Origin: Saxibacter everestensis
GTDB lineage: Bacteria; Actinomycetota; Actinomycetes; Actinomycetales; Brevibacteriaceae
Assembly: GCF_025787225.1 (NCBI RefSeq)
Contig: NZ_CP090958.1
Span: 248,001-312,000, forward strand
Direction of reading: 5' to 3'
DNA: 64,000 nt
Part shown: positions 36,748-46,066 of the stretch, piece by piece
Numbering within the stretch: position 1 is the stretch's first letter
How the letters are laid out: each line of letters opens with the position of its first letter
Translations under genes and position numbers: made by a program
Notes under the pieces: model-generated
Seen by the model: only the letters and a program-made list of their open reading frames with translations
Told to the model about the DNA's origin: nothing
Databases searched by the model: none

Positions 36748-37143
36748 ATGGCTCGACGTCGTATCGATGAAGTCGCCGGCCGGGCCGCGCTCGACGCCTG
36801 GTGCAGGCATCGAGAGCCGGATGCCGATGCAGGCTCCGTGCCGGATCGCAGAATCATTGCCACGGCGGTCCGGTTCACGCTGGAGGAAATAGCCGAGCGG
36901 GCGCCGGGGAACAGCGTCGAGGTCCGGGTGCCGCCGTTCGGCGTGACGCAGTGCGTCGAAGGCCCGCGGCACACCCGCGGCACCCCGCCGAACGTAATTG
37001 AGACCGACGCCGAGACCTGGCTGTCCCTGGTGACCGGGATGCTCGACTGGGACCAGGCGAAATCCGAGGCACGGCTGATCGCGTCCGGCCTGCGCGCGGA
37101 TGTCGGCGACTGGCTGCCGCTCTTCGCTGCGGGCACGCGCTAG
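36748..37143 (+). CDS. Sterol carrier family protein
   Basis: 131 residues. A compact protein of the SCP-like family found in actinomycetes near purine genes: IIATAVRFTLEEIAERAPGNSVEVRVPPFGVTQ… and ETWLSLVTGMLDW are visible. The second half resembles the lipid-binding core of SCP-2 proteins; a ligand is not known. Its coding end (GCGGGCACGCGC then TAG) is part of a short tandem repeat that continues past the stop. Confidence 0.8.
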   Translation: MARRRIDEVAGRAALDAWCRHREPDADAGSVPDRRIIATAVRFTLEEIAERAPGNSVEVRVPPFGVTQCVEGPRHTRGTPPNVIETDAETWLSLVTGMLDWDQAKSEARLIASGLRADVGDWLPLFAAGTR

Positions 37144-37202
37144 AAGATGCGGGCACCCGCCAGAAGATGCGGGCACGCGCTAGGCGGCGTGTGCGTCCGG
37201 CA

Positions 37203-37320
37203 CCCCGCTTGGTCTGGGAACTCTCCCCGCTACCGTCCGGCGCCCCGCTGGTCTGGGAACTCTCCCCGCTACCGTCCGGCGCCCCGCTGGCCTGGGAACT
37301 CTCCCCGATGCCGTCCGTGA
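37203..37320. repeat. Three tandem units of about 39 bases
   Basis: A unit beginning CCCCGCTGGTCTGGGAACTC is repeated three times (37203-37242, 37243-37281, 37282-37320) with few differences. Just upstream (37130-37185) a ~20-base unit (AGAAGATGCGGGCAC) is also repeated. The 37144-37440 gap holds no gene; the sequence after 37345 is more AT-rich and probably contains the promoter of the dehydrogenase gene. Confidence 0.85.
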
Positions 37321-37440
37321 TGTGGTCCCCGCTGTCGATTCCAGACCGGACCTGAGATATTGAAATCACAACCGACTGACCGACCGCCTCGCATTGCCGA
37401 GCGTAGTCGCGGTAACAGCTGAAGCCTGGAGGAGAAATCG

Positions 37441-38577
37441 ATGAAGATTACCGGCGCTGTACTAGAAGAAATGTCCCGGCCGAGGCCGTACGCCGAGTCG
37501 AAGCCGATCAGCATCTCCGAGCTTGAGCTCGCCGAACCAGGCCCGCACGAGATCCTGGTCCGGATCGAAGCCGCAGGGGTATGCCACTCTGATTTGTCCG
37601 TCGTGGATGGCAACCGGCCACGGCCGCTGCCGATGCTACTCGGCCACGAAGCAGCCGGGATCGTGGAGCAGGTTGGCAGCGACGTTTCGGACATCGAGGT
37701 CGGGCAACGGGTGGTTATGACGTTCCTGCCGCGCTGCGGCGAGTGTGACGCCTGCGCCACCAACGGCAGGATGCCGTGCACGCCGGGCTCGGCCACCAAC
37801 GGTGCCGGAACCTTGCTCGACGGCGAACGCAGGCTCTCCCGTGACGGCGATCCGATCGAACACCATGTCGGCGTCTCAGGGTTCGCGACGCACGCCGTTG
37901 TGGACCGCCGCTCCGTGGTTCCGGTCGACAATGACGTGCCGCCAGAGGTCGCCGCAGTGCTCGGCTGCGCTGTGCTCACCGGGGGAGGGGCGATTATTAA
38001 TGCGGCGAAGCCGGAGCCAGGCGAGGCCATCATGGTTGTCGGCCTGGGTGGCGTAGGCATGGCGGCGCTGCTGACCGCGCTCTCGCTTGATGGGGAGGAC
38101 GCCGAGCCTCGCCGCGAGGTGATCGCAGTCGACGGCGTCGCCGACAAACTTCGGCAGGCTCGCGACCTGGGCGCAACCCAGGTCTACAGCCCACAACAGT
38201 TGGCGGAGCGAGCCGAGGCCGGGGACCCGGTCAAGGCACCGATCGTGATCGAGGCTGCCGGCAATGCCCGGGCCTTCGAATCCGCTGTTGCCGCAACGGC
38301 GCCGGGCGGGCGCACGGTATCGGTGGGCCTACCCTCCCCGAAGGCAACATCCACGATCTCCCCGCTTGGTATCGTGGCAGAAGCTCGGACGATCGTTGGT
38401 TCATATCTCGGCTCGGCTGTCCCATCCCGGGATATCCCGCGCTTCGCCGAGCTGTGGCGAAGCGGCCGTCTGCCGGTCGAAAAGCTGGTGTCGTCCCGGG
38501 TCCCGCTCGCCGAGATCAACACGGCGATGGATGAACTCGCCGACGGCCACGCTGTCCGGCAGATCATCACGTTCTGA
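37441..38577 (+). CDS. Zinc-dependent alcohol dehydrogenase (MDR family)
   Basis: 378 residues. Catalytic zinc ligands in AAGVCHSDLSV and GHEAAGIVE; structural zinc loop RCGECDACATNGRMPC with four cysteines; NAD-binding turn VVGLGGVGMAAL. The layout is that of class III/aryl-alcohol-type MDR dehydrogenases. GGAGG stands 8 bases before the ATG. An aldehyde dehydrogenase follows after 135 bases on the same strand, so the pair may turn an alcohol into an acid in two steps (inference); the substrate is unknown. Confidence 0.92.
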   Translation: MKITGAVLEEMSRPRPYAESKPISISELELAEPGPHEILVRIEAAGVCHSDLSVVDGNRPRPLPMLLGHEAAGIVEQVGSDVSDIEVGQRVVMTFLPRCGECDACATNGRMPCTPGSATNGAGTLLDGERRLSRDGDPIEHHVGVSGFATHAVVDRRSVVPVDNDVPPEVAAVLGCAVLTGGGAIINAAKPEPGEAIMVVGLGGVGMAALLTALSLDGEDAEPRREVIAVDGVADKLRQARDLGATQVYSPQQLAERAEAGDPVKAPIVIEAAGNARAFESAVAATAPGGRTVSVGLPSPKATSTISPLGIVAEARTIVGSYLGSAVPSRDIPRFAELWRSGRLPVEKLVSSRVPLAEINTAMDELADGHAVRQIITF

Positions 38578-38712
38578 CGTCGGTCGATCCGTATCGGGCT
38601 GGATCCGCCCAACCGCGTCTCGCTGCCAACGAAGCTGCCATTGAAACCGTCATGAAACCTGTCAAACCGCCGCGCGTTCGCAACGTCGGCACCAACGAGA
38701 GATACTGTAGCC

Positions 38713-40131
38713 ATGCCAGTCACTCAGTCCTTTATCGGCGGCCGTTCGATCCCCTCGACGGAGACTTTTCCCAACATTGATCCCGCCACCGGCAAGAGCA
38801 TCGGCGATGTCGCGCGGTCCGGCGCCGATGAGGTCGATCTTGCCGTGGCTGCGGCCCGCACAATCCAGCCCGAATGGGCGAAGACATCGCCCGAACAGCG
38901 ATCGATCCTGCTGACGAAGATGGCGGACGCCGTCACGGCTCACCGCGACGAGCTGGCCCGCCTGGAGTGCGAGGACACCGGCAAGCCGCTGACCCAGGCC
39001 TATGCCGACGTCGACGTTTGCGCGCGGTACTTCCGCTATTACGGGCACTGCATCGAGACGTACTACGGCATCACGATTCCGATGCGCGATGACATGCACG
39101 TCTACACCCGGCGCGAACCCTTCGGCGTCACTGGGCACATCGTCGCGTGGAACTACCCGCTACAGCTCATTTCGCGTGCCGCGGCAACCTCGCTGGCCGC
39201 CGGCAACGCGGCGGTGGTGAAGCCGGCGGATGAGACCCCGCGGACCGCCGTCCGGCTGGCCGAACTGATCGTCGAGGTTGGTTTCCCGGCAGGGGTGTTC
39301 AACGTAGTCACGGGGCTCGGCGCCGAAGCGGGCGCGGCGTTGACCGCGCATCCGGGCGTCGACCACCTCGGTTTTGTCGGATCGACCGAGGTCGGCTCGC
39401 TGATCGCGCACGCCGCCGCCGACCGGGTTGTGCCGACCGTGCTTGAGCTTGGCGGCAAGTCGGCCAATGTCGTATTTGCGGATGCCGACGTCGACGCAGC
39501 GGTGCCGTTCCTGGTGAAGTCGATTCTGCAGAACGCCGGGCAGACCTGCTCGGCCGGTTCCCGGCTGATCGTACATCGGGATGTGCACGACGAGGTTATT
39601 TCGAAGATGGCGGCAGCTTTCCGGAAGACCACGATCGGCGTCGGAGTGGACGATCCGGACCTGGGTCCACTGATTTCGAAGAAGCAGCAGGGCCGGGTGC
39701 GGGACCTGGTCGCTGGCATCAGCCGAGGCACAGTGGTAACCGGGGGAACGATTCCTGAGGGACTCGGCGATGGATCATTCTTCGCTCCGACGCTGATCGA
39801 TGGCGTCGACCCGTCCGACGAGATTGCTCAGCAGGAAGTCTTCGGGCCGGTCGTGGTCGCAACCCAGTTCAGCGACGATGACGAGGCGGTCGCGATCGCG
39901 AACGGCACGGACTACGCCCTGCTCGCCGCTGCCTGGACCCAGAATCTGAGCCGTGGGCACCGGATGGCGCAGCAGCTGCAGGCCGGACAGGTATACGTCA
40001 ACACTTATGGCGCCGGCGGTGGTGTCGAGCTTCCGTTCGGCGGCTTCAGGAAGTCGGGTTACGGTCGTGAGAAGGGATTCGAGGCGCTTGACGCTTACAC
40101 CCAGACCAAGACCGTGGTAATGAAGCTGTAA
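38713..40131 (+). CDS. NAD-dependent aldehyde dehydrogenase (betaine-aldehyde type)
   Basis: 472 residues. ELGGKSANVVF with the catalytic glutamate and NAGQTCSAGSR with catalytic Cys279; PFGGFRKSGYGREKG near the C-terminus as in betaine/aminobutyraldehyde and aromatic aldehyde dehydrogenases. It follows the alcohol dehydrogenase. No choline oxidase or transporter is adjacent, so betaine synthesis is not supported by context. Confidence 0.92.
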   Translation: MPVTQSFIGGRSIPSTETFPNIDPATGKSIGDVARSGADEVDLAVAAARTIQPEWAKTSPEQRSILLTKMADAVTAHRDELARLECEDTGKPLTQAYADVDVCARYFRYYGHCIETYYGITIPMRDDMHVYTRREPFGVTGHIVAWNYPLQLISRAAATSLAAGNAAVVKPADETPRTAVRLAELIVEVGFPAGVFNVVTGLGAEAGAALTAHPGVDHLGFVGSTEVGSLIAHAAADRVVPTVLELGGKSANVVFADADVDAAVPFLVKSILQNAGQTCSAGSRLIVHRDVHDEVISKMAAAFRKTTIGVGVDDPDLGPLISKKQQGRVRDLVAGISRGTVVTGGTIPEGLGDGSFFAPTLIDGVDPSDEIAQQEVFGPVVVATQFSDDDEAVAIANGTDYALLAAAWTQNLSRGHRMAQQLQAGQVYVNTYGAGGGVELPFGGFRKSGYGREKGFEALDAYTQTKTVVMKL

Positions 40132-40152
40132 TGCAAAGAGACGCTTAGGACT

Positions 40153-40551
40153 ATGAAAGACAACATCGAGGTTCGCGTCCGGCGCGCACCCAAGTACGGG
40201 GTATTCGTCGGAGCAGGTGTGCTGCTCGGCGTGGTCGCTGCGCTGCTCGTCGTCGGCCTGGGCCCGGACGTCTCGCTGCAAAATGACGAGTACTCTCCGA
40301 CCAGCATGTTCGCCCTGCTCGGCCTCGGCTTCGGCATCGCCGGAGCGTTGCTGGGCGGGCTCGTCGCCATCGTCCTCGATCGCCTGTCCGGCCGCCGGAC
40401 GCACACCACTGAAGTGACCGGCGTCTTCGAGGAGACGGACGCCGGATCAGGCGTCAATCCCGGCACCCTTCCCGACGTTCCTGACGCCGGCTCCGATGAC
40501 CCTGACGCCGTACCCGATGACCCTGACGCCCGACCCGGCGGGCCGCGCTAG
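40153..40551 (+). CDS. Small two-helix membrane protein
   Basis: 132 residues, not characterised. Two membrane helices (about residues 17-37 and 54-76) are separated by a short outside loop (SLQNDEYSP). Similar small proteins often lie upstream of purF in actinomycetes. The C-terminal 40 residues are acidic, with a repeated DDPDA unit encoded by a 21-24-base tandem repeat at 40480-40540, so the tail length is probably variable. Confidence 0.7.
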   Translation: MKDNIEVRVRRAPKYGVFVGAGVLLGVVAALLVVGLGPDVSLQNDEYSPTSMFALLGLGFGIAGALLGGLVAIVLDRLSGRRTHTTEVTGVFEETDAGSGVNPGTLPDVPDAGSDDPDAVPDDPDARPGGPR

Positions 40552-40582
40552 CCGAGTTGGCGGCAAGGATCGCGAGCGGCGC

Positions 40583-40617
40583 GTAAGAACGGGTCTGAAT
40601 GCGCGCGCGGTCTTGCA
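40583..40617. repeat. Intergenic palindromic repeat, family A, copy 2
   Basis: Contains GCGCGCGGTCTTGCA as its right arm and a degenerate left arm (TAAGAACGGG). Same family as 7282-7315 and 59062-59097, and also preceded by an AAGGATCGCG word as in copy 3 read in reverse. Lies in the gap between the membrane protein and purF, which run the same way. Confidence 0.55.
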
Positions 40618-40718
40618 TGCCGTTCGCGTTCTATGCCGGGCGAACACCTGACCAGCCGGCGGATCCAGCGAGGGTGACGAATGCGACATCGGGCGCGATG
40701 GTGTGGGAAGATTAACCC

Positions 40719-42221
40719 GTGGCCCGCTCAGATGGACGTTTATCCCACGAACTCGACCCCCATGACAAAGGCCCGCAGGATGCCTGTGGCGTATTTGGCG
40801 TTTGGGCGCCTGGCGAGGATGTCGCCAAGCTCGCCTACTACGGCCTTTATGCCCTGCAGCACCGCGGACAGGAGTCAGCGGGAATCGCCGCCTCGAATGG
40901 CCGGCAGATCCTGGTGTACCGCGATATGGGGCTGGTCTCGCAGGTCTTCGATGAGACTGCGCTGGAAACGTTGCAGGGGCATATAGCCGTCGGGCATTGC
41001 CGATACTCCACTACCGGCGGCTCAACCTGGGAGAACGCTCAGCCAACGCTCGGCCCCACCGCGGGTGGCACCGTCGCGCTGGCGCACAACGGAAACCTGA
41101 CCAACACCGCGGACCTGCGGGACATGGTCGTAGACGACCAGCTGCTGCGTGAGGAACGGAACATCGCTCACGGGCGTCGCTCCCGCACCCGTGCCACGTT
41201 GAAGTCGACCTCGACGAACGACACGTCGCTCGTCACCGCTCTGCTGGCCGGGGATCCGGATCACACTCTGACCGCGACGGCTCTTGAACTATTCCCGAAG
41301 CTCAAGGGAGCATTCAGCTTCGTCTTCATGGACGAAAACACACTTTACGCGGCACGTGACCCGCAGGGGGTTCGTCCGCTGGTCCTCGGCAGGCTGGAGC
41401 GCGGCTGGGTCGTGGCCAGTGAATCGGCGGGCCTGGACATCGTCGGTGCGTCGATGGTGCGCGAGGTCGAGCCGGGTGAGCTGATCGCCATCGATGAAGA
41501 TGGCCTGCGAAGCTATCGGTTCGCCGAGACGAAGCGCGCCGGCTGCGTCTTCGAGTACGTCTACCTGGCCCGGCCAGACACCACGATCAACGGCAAGGTC
41601 GTTCACACCGCCCGAGTTCAGATGGGCCGGGTACTGGCTCAGGAACATCCGGTCGAAGCAGACCTGGTGATACCCACCCCGGAATCGGGTACGCCGGCCG
41701 CGGTCGGATATGCCGAGGAGTCCGGTATCCCGTTCGGTCAGGGACTGGTCAAGAACTCATACGTCGGCCGGACCTTCATCCAGCCCAGCGACACCATCCG
41801 CCAGCTGGGCATCCGGCTCAAGCTCAATCCGCTGCGGGACGTCATCCGCGGCAAGCGCCTGATCGTGGTCGACGACTCGATTGTGCGCGGTAACACGCAG
41901 CGTTCACTCGTTCGGATGCTGCGCGAAGCCGGCGCCGCCGAGATCCACGTCCGGATTTCCTCACCCCCGGTCAAATGGCCCTGCTTCTACGGGATCGATT
42001 TCGCCTCACGGGCCGAGCTGATCGCCAACGGACTCGACACCGCCGACATCTGTGCCTCACTTGGCGCGGATTCGCTCGGTTACATCTCGGTCGACGGGAT
42101 GATCGGCGCTACCGAACAGCCGCGAAACCAGCTGTGCACTGCCTGTTTCACCGGGGAGTACCCCATCGAACTCCCCTCCGAAGACAGGCTGGGGAAGAAC
42201 CTTCTGGAGTTGCCCCTGTGA
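40719..42221 (+). CDS. purF: Amidophosphoribosyltransferase
   Basis: 500 residues. First enzyme of purine synthesis: PRPP + glutamine to phosphoribosylamine. The N-terminal nucleophile is Cys23 in DACGVFG, so the first 22 residues form a propeptide that should be removed. [13 protein letters not shown] follows. The PRPP loop is [12 protein letters not shown]. Cysteines in [10 protein letters not shown] near the C-terminus fit the iron-sulfur form of the enzyme. Starts at GTG 40719; its stop overlaps purM's start (GTGA). Confidence 0.97.
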   Translation: MARSDGRLSHELDPHDKGPQDACGVFGVWAPGEDVAKLAYYGLYALQHRGQESAGIAASNGRQILVYRDMGLVSQVFDETALETLQGHIAVGHCRYSTTGGSTWENAQPTLGPTAGGTVALAHNGNLTNTADLRDMVVDDQLLREERNIAHGRRSRTRATLKSTSTNDTSLVTALLAGDPDHTLTATALELFPKLKGAFSFVFMDENTLYAARDPQGVRPLVLGRLERGWVVASESAGLDIVGASMVREVEPGELIAIDEDGLRSYRFAETKRAGCVFEYVYLARPDTTINGKVVHTARVQMGRVLAQEHPVEADLVIPTPESGTPAAVGYAEESGIPFGQGLVKNSYVGRTFIQPSDTIRQLGIRLKLNPLRDVIRGKRLIVVDDSIVRGNTQRSLVRMLREAGAAEIHVRISSPPVKWPCFYGIDFASRAELIANGLDTADICASLGADSLGYISVDGMIGATEQPRNQLCTACFTGEYPIELPSEDRLGKNLLELPL

Positions 42222-43381
42222 GCGCCGCGCAATCAGCCGGAACCGATCAACAGCACGCCGGCCCTCAGACCACACAGGGCACGACGTACGCGTCGGCCGG
42301 CGTGGATGTCGAGGCAGGGGACCGGGCCGTCGAGCTGATGAAGGCCGCGGTATCCGCTACGCACACCCGGCAGGTAGTCGGCGGCGTGGGCGGTTTCGCC
42401 GGGCTGTTCGATGTATCCGTGCTGAAGGACTACCGCAGGCCGCTGCTTGCGACCTCGACGGATGGCGTCGGCACCAAGGTCGCGATAGCGCAGGCGATGG
42501 ACATCCACCACACGATCGGTTTCGACCTGGTCGGCATGGTCGTCGACGACATCGTGGTTTGCGGCGCGAAGCCGCTCGTGATGACGGACTACATCGCCTG
42601 CGGGCATGTTGTGCCCGAGCGGATTGCGGACATTGTTAGAGGAATTGCCGAAGCCTGCCAGCAGGCGCGAGTCGCGCTGGTGGGCGGCGAAACCGCGGAG
42701 CATCCGGGCCTGCTCGGGGTAGACGATTATGACGTCGCGGGAGCGGCTACCGGCGTCGTCGAGGCCGACAGGCTGCTGGGTCCGGATCGGGTTCAGCCCG
42801 GCGATGTCGTGCTGGGTATCGAATCTTCCGGGCTGCACTCCAACGGCTTCTCGCTGGTCCGCCGGATTATCGCCGATGCCGGCTGGGCGCTGGATCGCGA
42901 AGTCGCCGAGTTCGGCCGAACCCTCGGCGAGGAGCTGCTCGAGCCGACCCGGGTGTACAGTGCCGACCTGCTGGATCTGATCGAGGACCACGAAATGGTC
43001 GTCGGCGGTATTAGCGGGGTGCATTCGATCTCGCACATCACCGGCGGTGGTCTTTCTGCGAACGTTGCCCGGGTGCTTCCACAGGGAGTGGTTGCGAAGC
43101 TGGACCGCTCCTCATGGACGGTGCCCGGCGTCTTCCAGGTTCTGGCCGAACTCGGCGGAGTGCCGCAGCAGGATCAGGATCGCACCTGGAACCTCGGCGT
43201 GGGCATGGTTGCCGTCCTGCATCCGGACGTCGTCGATATCGCTCGCCGGTTGTTGACCAGCCGCAACCTAGGGTCATGGGTGCTTGGCGAGATCGTCCCC
43301 GACGACGGATCGCTGCAAACTGCCTCAGGGTACGTTCAGGGCAGTAAGGGAGTCGACGGGGGAGCCGCACTTCTGGCTTAG
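42218..43381 (+). CDS. purM: Phosphoribosylformylglycinamidine cyclo-ligase
   Basis: 387 residues. AIR synthetase: TYASAGVDVEAGDRAVELMK at the N-terminus, then GGFAGLFDV, DGVGTKVAIAQ, GLHSNGFSLVR and GISGVHSISHITGGGL. The GTG at 42218, overlapping the purF stop, was chosen because it gives the normal N-terminus. It has about 28 residues of variable Gln/Ala/Thr-rich sequence before the conserved core. Co-transcribed with purF. Confidence 0.97.
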   Translation: MSAAQSAGTDQQHAGPQTTQGTTYASAGVDVEAGDRAVELMKAAVSATHTRQVVGGVGGFAGLFDVSVLKDYRRPLLATSTDGVGTKVAIAQAMDIHHTIGFDLVGMVVDDIVVCGAKPLVMTDYIACGHVVPERIADIVRGIAEACQQARVALVGGETAEHPGLLGVDDYDVAGAATGVVEADRLLGPDRVQPGDVVLGIESSGLHSNGFSLVRRIIADAGWALDREVAEFGRTLGEELLEPTRVYSADLLDLIEDHEMVVGGISGVHSISHITGGGLSANVARVLPQGVVAKLDRSSWTVPGVFQVLAELGGVPQQDQDRTWNLGVGMVAVLHPDVVDIARRLLTSRNLGSWVLGEIVPDDGSLQTASGYVQGSKGVDGGAALLA

Positions 43382-43503
43382 CCCGGCAGTCGGTGCCGCA
43401 GCTACTGTGCCGTCGCCCGCTGCGATATCGGGTGCTCAAGAATATGGCGTCGAGTTGTGACGTCGGCTGATGCGGCCGATGGCCTGCGGCTGATGGATAC
43501 AAG

Positions 43504-43537
43504 TTTGCCCGCTGAGGATGTATCTCCAGCGGGCAAA
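43504..43537. terminator. Strong hairpin between purM and DUF3073
   Basis: A perfect 11-base stem, TTTGCCCGCTG and CAGCGGGCAAA, with a 12-base loop. It lies between the convergent purM (+) and DUF3073 (-) genes. It could end transcription from both sides; the flanks contain only short T or A runs. Confidence 0.65.
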
Positions 43538-43554
43538 CAGGGGTAATGCCTGGC

Positions 43555-43773
43555 TTAGCGTCCTCCGGACGCCCACTTGTGATCGTCGTCATCGGTGTAC
43601 TTCGACGCGTAAGCGTCGTAGTCCGAATATTCTTCGTCACCAGCAGTGTCGGGTGGATGCGAATCGGTACCGCCGAGTTCACGTTCCAGGGCGGTGTAAT
43701 CGGTATCCGGACTGTAGTACTTCAGTTTCCGGGCAACCTTGGTCTGTTTTGCCTTCGCGCGGCCGCGGCCCAC
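43555..43773 (-). CDS. DUF3073 family protein
   Basis: 72 residues. Starts with the family hallmark GRGRAKAKQTKVARKLKYYS, basic at the N-terminus and strongly acidic later (DDDDHKW). DUF3073 proteins are conserved in actinomycetes, commonly next to purM; function unknown. The GTG at 43773 was chosen because it matches the family start. The C-terminal KWASGGR ends just before the terminator hairpin. Confidence 0.9.
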   Translation of the reverse strand: MGRGRAKAKQTKVARKLKYYSPDTDYTALERELGGTDSHPPDTAGDEEYSDYDAYASKYTDDDDHKWASGGR

Positions 43774-44084
43774 AGGCGTCGACCCCCTCACGCGTCTAAC
43801 CGGGCAGGCACCGTGTGCGGCCCGGAATCCATACATATCTCGTCGTCCAAAGATTACATGGTTATTTGCGATTGAGCCATTTGAGTCTAGTATCTGGCGG
43901 CTGAGCCCGACCTCGGTCGGCGGTCCAGCCTCGTTCGGGGGCTGGTTGTCGCGTGAATCAGCTGGCAGCTGTCGACCAGGAGCCGCCGCGGCACCCGACT
44001 ACCGGACTGCCGGAGGAGTTGACTCAGCCAACTCACATGCCGCGTTGACGTGTCTTCCGCTATTGCCAGTGAGATGATGGACGC

Positions 44085-44891
44085 ATGGGAGCTATTCGAC
44101 GCCCGTACGAGACGTACCTGCGAGTATTCGAGCCGATCAGCGCTCATCCGGAGCTCGACGTGTCGAGCTTGTCGGTCGCGCGTGATGAGCTCGAATTGGA
44201 GTCAGTGAAGGCCGCGAATCGCCGCCTGCTGACGATTCCGGTAAACCCGATGCCATCCGAAGACCTCCGGGCTGTATTGACGATCCCGGTTGGCGTCGTG
44301 GGGGACGAGGTGCTGCGGGTGTGCCCGCTTCAGGAACAGGTGCGCAGCTGGCACGCTCTTGATGCGTTGGAAGAAGTTTGGCCCGAATCGGTTGTCGACC
44401 TGGTCGCGCCACGGGCCGTGCGGAAGCGGGCCGCTAGCGAACGTGCCAGCTGGGTGCTCGGCGAGCAGGAAACCCGGGTCTTCACCCGAATGGCTACCTG
44501 GGAGATTCCGCTGTCGTGGTTTGTTGCCGTGCACAGCGAGGATGACCAGGTTGATGAAACGGATGACCGGGTGCGGGTGCGCACTCCCTTGCTGACCGCG
44601 CAGGCCCGTGCCGAGTGGGCTCTGGAGATTCTCAGCGACAAGCTGCCTGACCAGGAAGTCACCGCCGAGGTCGGCGAGTTGGTCGAGTGGCTGGAAAGCT
44701 TCGACCTGGATTCATTTGTTGAACTCGACTACGGCGGCCTGGCGGAACAGGTCTGGCCCGATCCGAGCAGCGTTGACGTGCACGACGGGATCGAGGCCCT
44801 GGGCGAGGAAGACATGTCCGTTGCGGCCGCAAGCTATCACCGGTTCGTAAAGCGCTGGCAGCAAGTCGCTGCCTTGGCGCGGGCTTCCTGA
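44085..44891 (+). CDS. Conserved actinobacterial hypothetical protein
   Basis: 268 residues, soluble, no signal peptide. I do not recognise a catalytic motif. The sequence is regular and well conserved-looking (start GAIRRPYETYLRVFEP; middle ASWVLGEQETRVFTRMATWEIPLSWF split by acidic loops; helical C-terminus), of a kind often seen close to purM/bldC in actinomycetes. Abundant Trp, Glu and Val suggest a compact fold rather than disorder. It is followed by a 454-base gap, so it is probably a single-gene unit. Confidence 0.75.
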   Translation: MGAIRRPYETYLRVFEPISAHPELDVSSLSVARDELELESVKAANRRLLTIPVNPMPSEDLRAVLTIPVGVVGDEVLRVCPLQEQVRSWHALDALEEVWPESVVDLVAPRAVRKRAASERASWVLGEQETRVFTRMATWEIPLSWFVAVHSEDDQVDETDDRVRVRTPLLTAQARAEWALEILSDKLPDQEVTAEVGELVEWLESFDLDSFVELDYGGLAEQVWPDPSSVDVHDGIEALGEEDMSVAAASYHRFVKRWQQVAALARAS

Positions 44892-45345
44892 CGCCGGCTG
44901 GCCGATTCCCCGCTGAGATTGCGGCCGGCGTCGCAATCTCTGCCGTCCGAAACGCGGTCCGCGATCGCTGCCGCCCGAAACGCGGTCCGCGATGGCTGCT
45001 GTCCGCAACCGCCAGCGTGCCCACAACGGGAAAGCAGTGGGGAATTCAGCGGACAAATGCTGGAGCTGGTGGCTCCGTGATCGGAATTTCGCTCGGATCG
45101 TGAGACCCCGGGGGTTACTGGTCGGTTAGCCGCTGCAAATCTCCGCGAAGTGAACGAGGAGCGGACGTCCCTGCTGTGCTCCTGCCCGACGGCCGCAAGT
45201 CCCCTGAATCGTCAAAACCAACGGGGCGACCGGTATGTTATACCCACTTGGGTACAAATTCGCCGATTTTGTCCCACATGTCGATATTTAGTGCTCTACT
45301 ATCTTTCAACCCGGATAGTTTCCAGTCCCCAATGGAGAGGGCGCT
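44892..45345. other. 454-base gap: tandem repeat, dispersed repeat, bldC promoter
   Basis: No gene seen. A 28-base unit (CTGCCGTCCGAAACGCGGTC...) occurs twice in full plus a partial copy at 44940-45010. The stretch 45052-45131 is the second copy of the dispersed repeat family C found at 19432-19512. The last 110 bases are AT-rich and should hold the bldC promoter and leader, ending with a GGAGAGG site just before the GTG. Confidence 0.6.
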
Positions 45346-45600
45346 GTGGCACTGAGGCACAACAACATCCCCGACGTATTGCTGACCCCTGCGGAAGTCG
45401 CAAAGTTGTTCAAGGTCAATCCCAAGACGGTGGCCAGATGGGCGGCATCTGGCAAGCTGGACAGCCTGAAGACCATGGGCGGCCACCGAAGGTTCTGGAA
45501 GTCTGACATCGACAGAATTCTGGGCATTAAGCCTGCCGAGACGAGGATCGGTCAGCTGCGAAACCTGAGCATCTTCGAGCCCGAGGACAAGCGGCGATGA
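45346..45600 (+). CDS. bldC: BldC family DNA-binding regulator
   Basis: 84 residues. A MerR-like winged helix: LLTPAEVAKLFKVNPKTVARWAASGKL then TMGGHRRFWKSDID, nearly all of the protein. BldC binds DNA as head-to-tail oligomers and controls development genes in Streptomyces; in non-sporulating relatives it has wider, less known roles. GTG start with GGAGAGG upstream. The long AT-rich leader suggests careful control. Confidence 0.93.
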   Translation: MALRHNNIPDVLLTPAEVAKLFKVNPKTVARWAASGKLDSLKTMGGHRRFWKSDIDRILGIKPAETRIGQLRNLSIFEPEDKRR

Positions 45601-45676
45601 TTTAGCTTGCCGGGATGGCTCGGGCGGACGGATAATCGGCCACAACGGAACTTACCGTAAGGGAGATGATCACGCG

Positions 45677-45874
45677 ATGCATGCAGCAGTAGGCGAGCGG
45701 CTTCTGATCCGCGGCAAGGCGGTTGACAGCCCCGATCGGCATGGCGAAATTGTTGAAGTTCATGGGCCAAATGGCGAGCCGCCGTACCTGGTCCGATTTG
45801 ACGACGGTCACGAGACGCTGGTGTTTCCAGGCACCGACTCCAGCGTCGAGCATTCGGAGCAGCCGCCAGGTTGA
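45677..45874 (+). CDS. DUF1918 protein
   Basis: 65 residues. Small SH3-like beta-barrel family: GERLLIRGKAVDSPDRHGEIVEV then PYLVRFDDGHETLVFPG. Widespread in actinomycetes, often in stress-related or divergent contexts; function unknown. Single gene between bldC and the broken hydrolase. Confidence 0.87.
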   Translation: MHAAVGERLLIRGKAVDSPDRHGEIVEVHGPNGEPPYLVRFDDGHETLVFPGTDSSVEHSEQPPG

Positions 45875-46066
45875 GCGAGGATTGCCCGACTGGGGCGTGG
45901 GCGCCGGTATCGAAGCGTGGCACCCGGTGCAACGCGTGATCACCGGCTACTAACCGGATGGCTGCCGGCTGCGGTTTATCGGAGGCGGGGTCACCGGCAA
46001 GCAGGGCGACGGCACTCGAACCTCGGATGTCCCGAGCGGTTTCGCCGATGCCGGAAAGCCCCGCGG

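Noticed and set aside
37203-37320. Three regularly spaced units that could suggest a CRISPR array
   Set aside because: The units are contiguous with no unique spacers and no cas genes are present; this is a tandem repeat.
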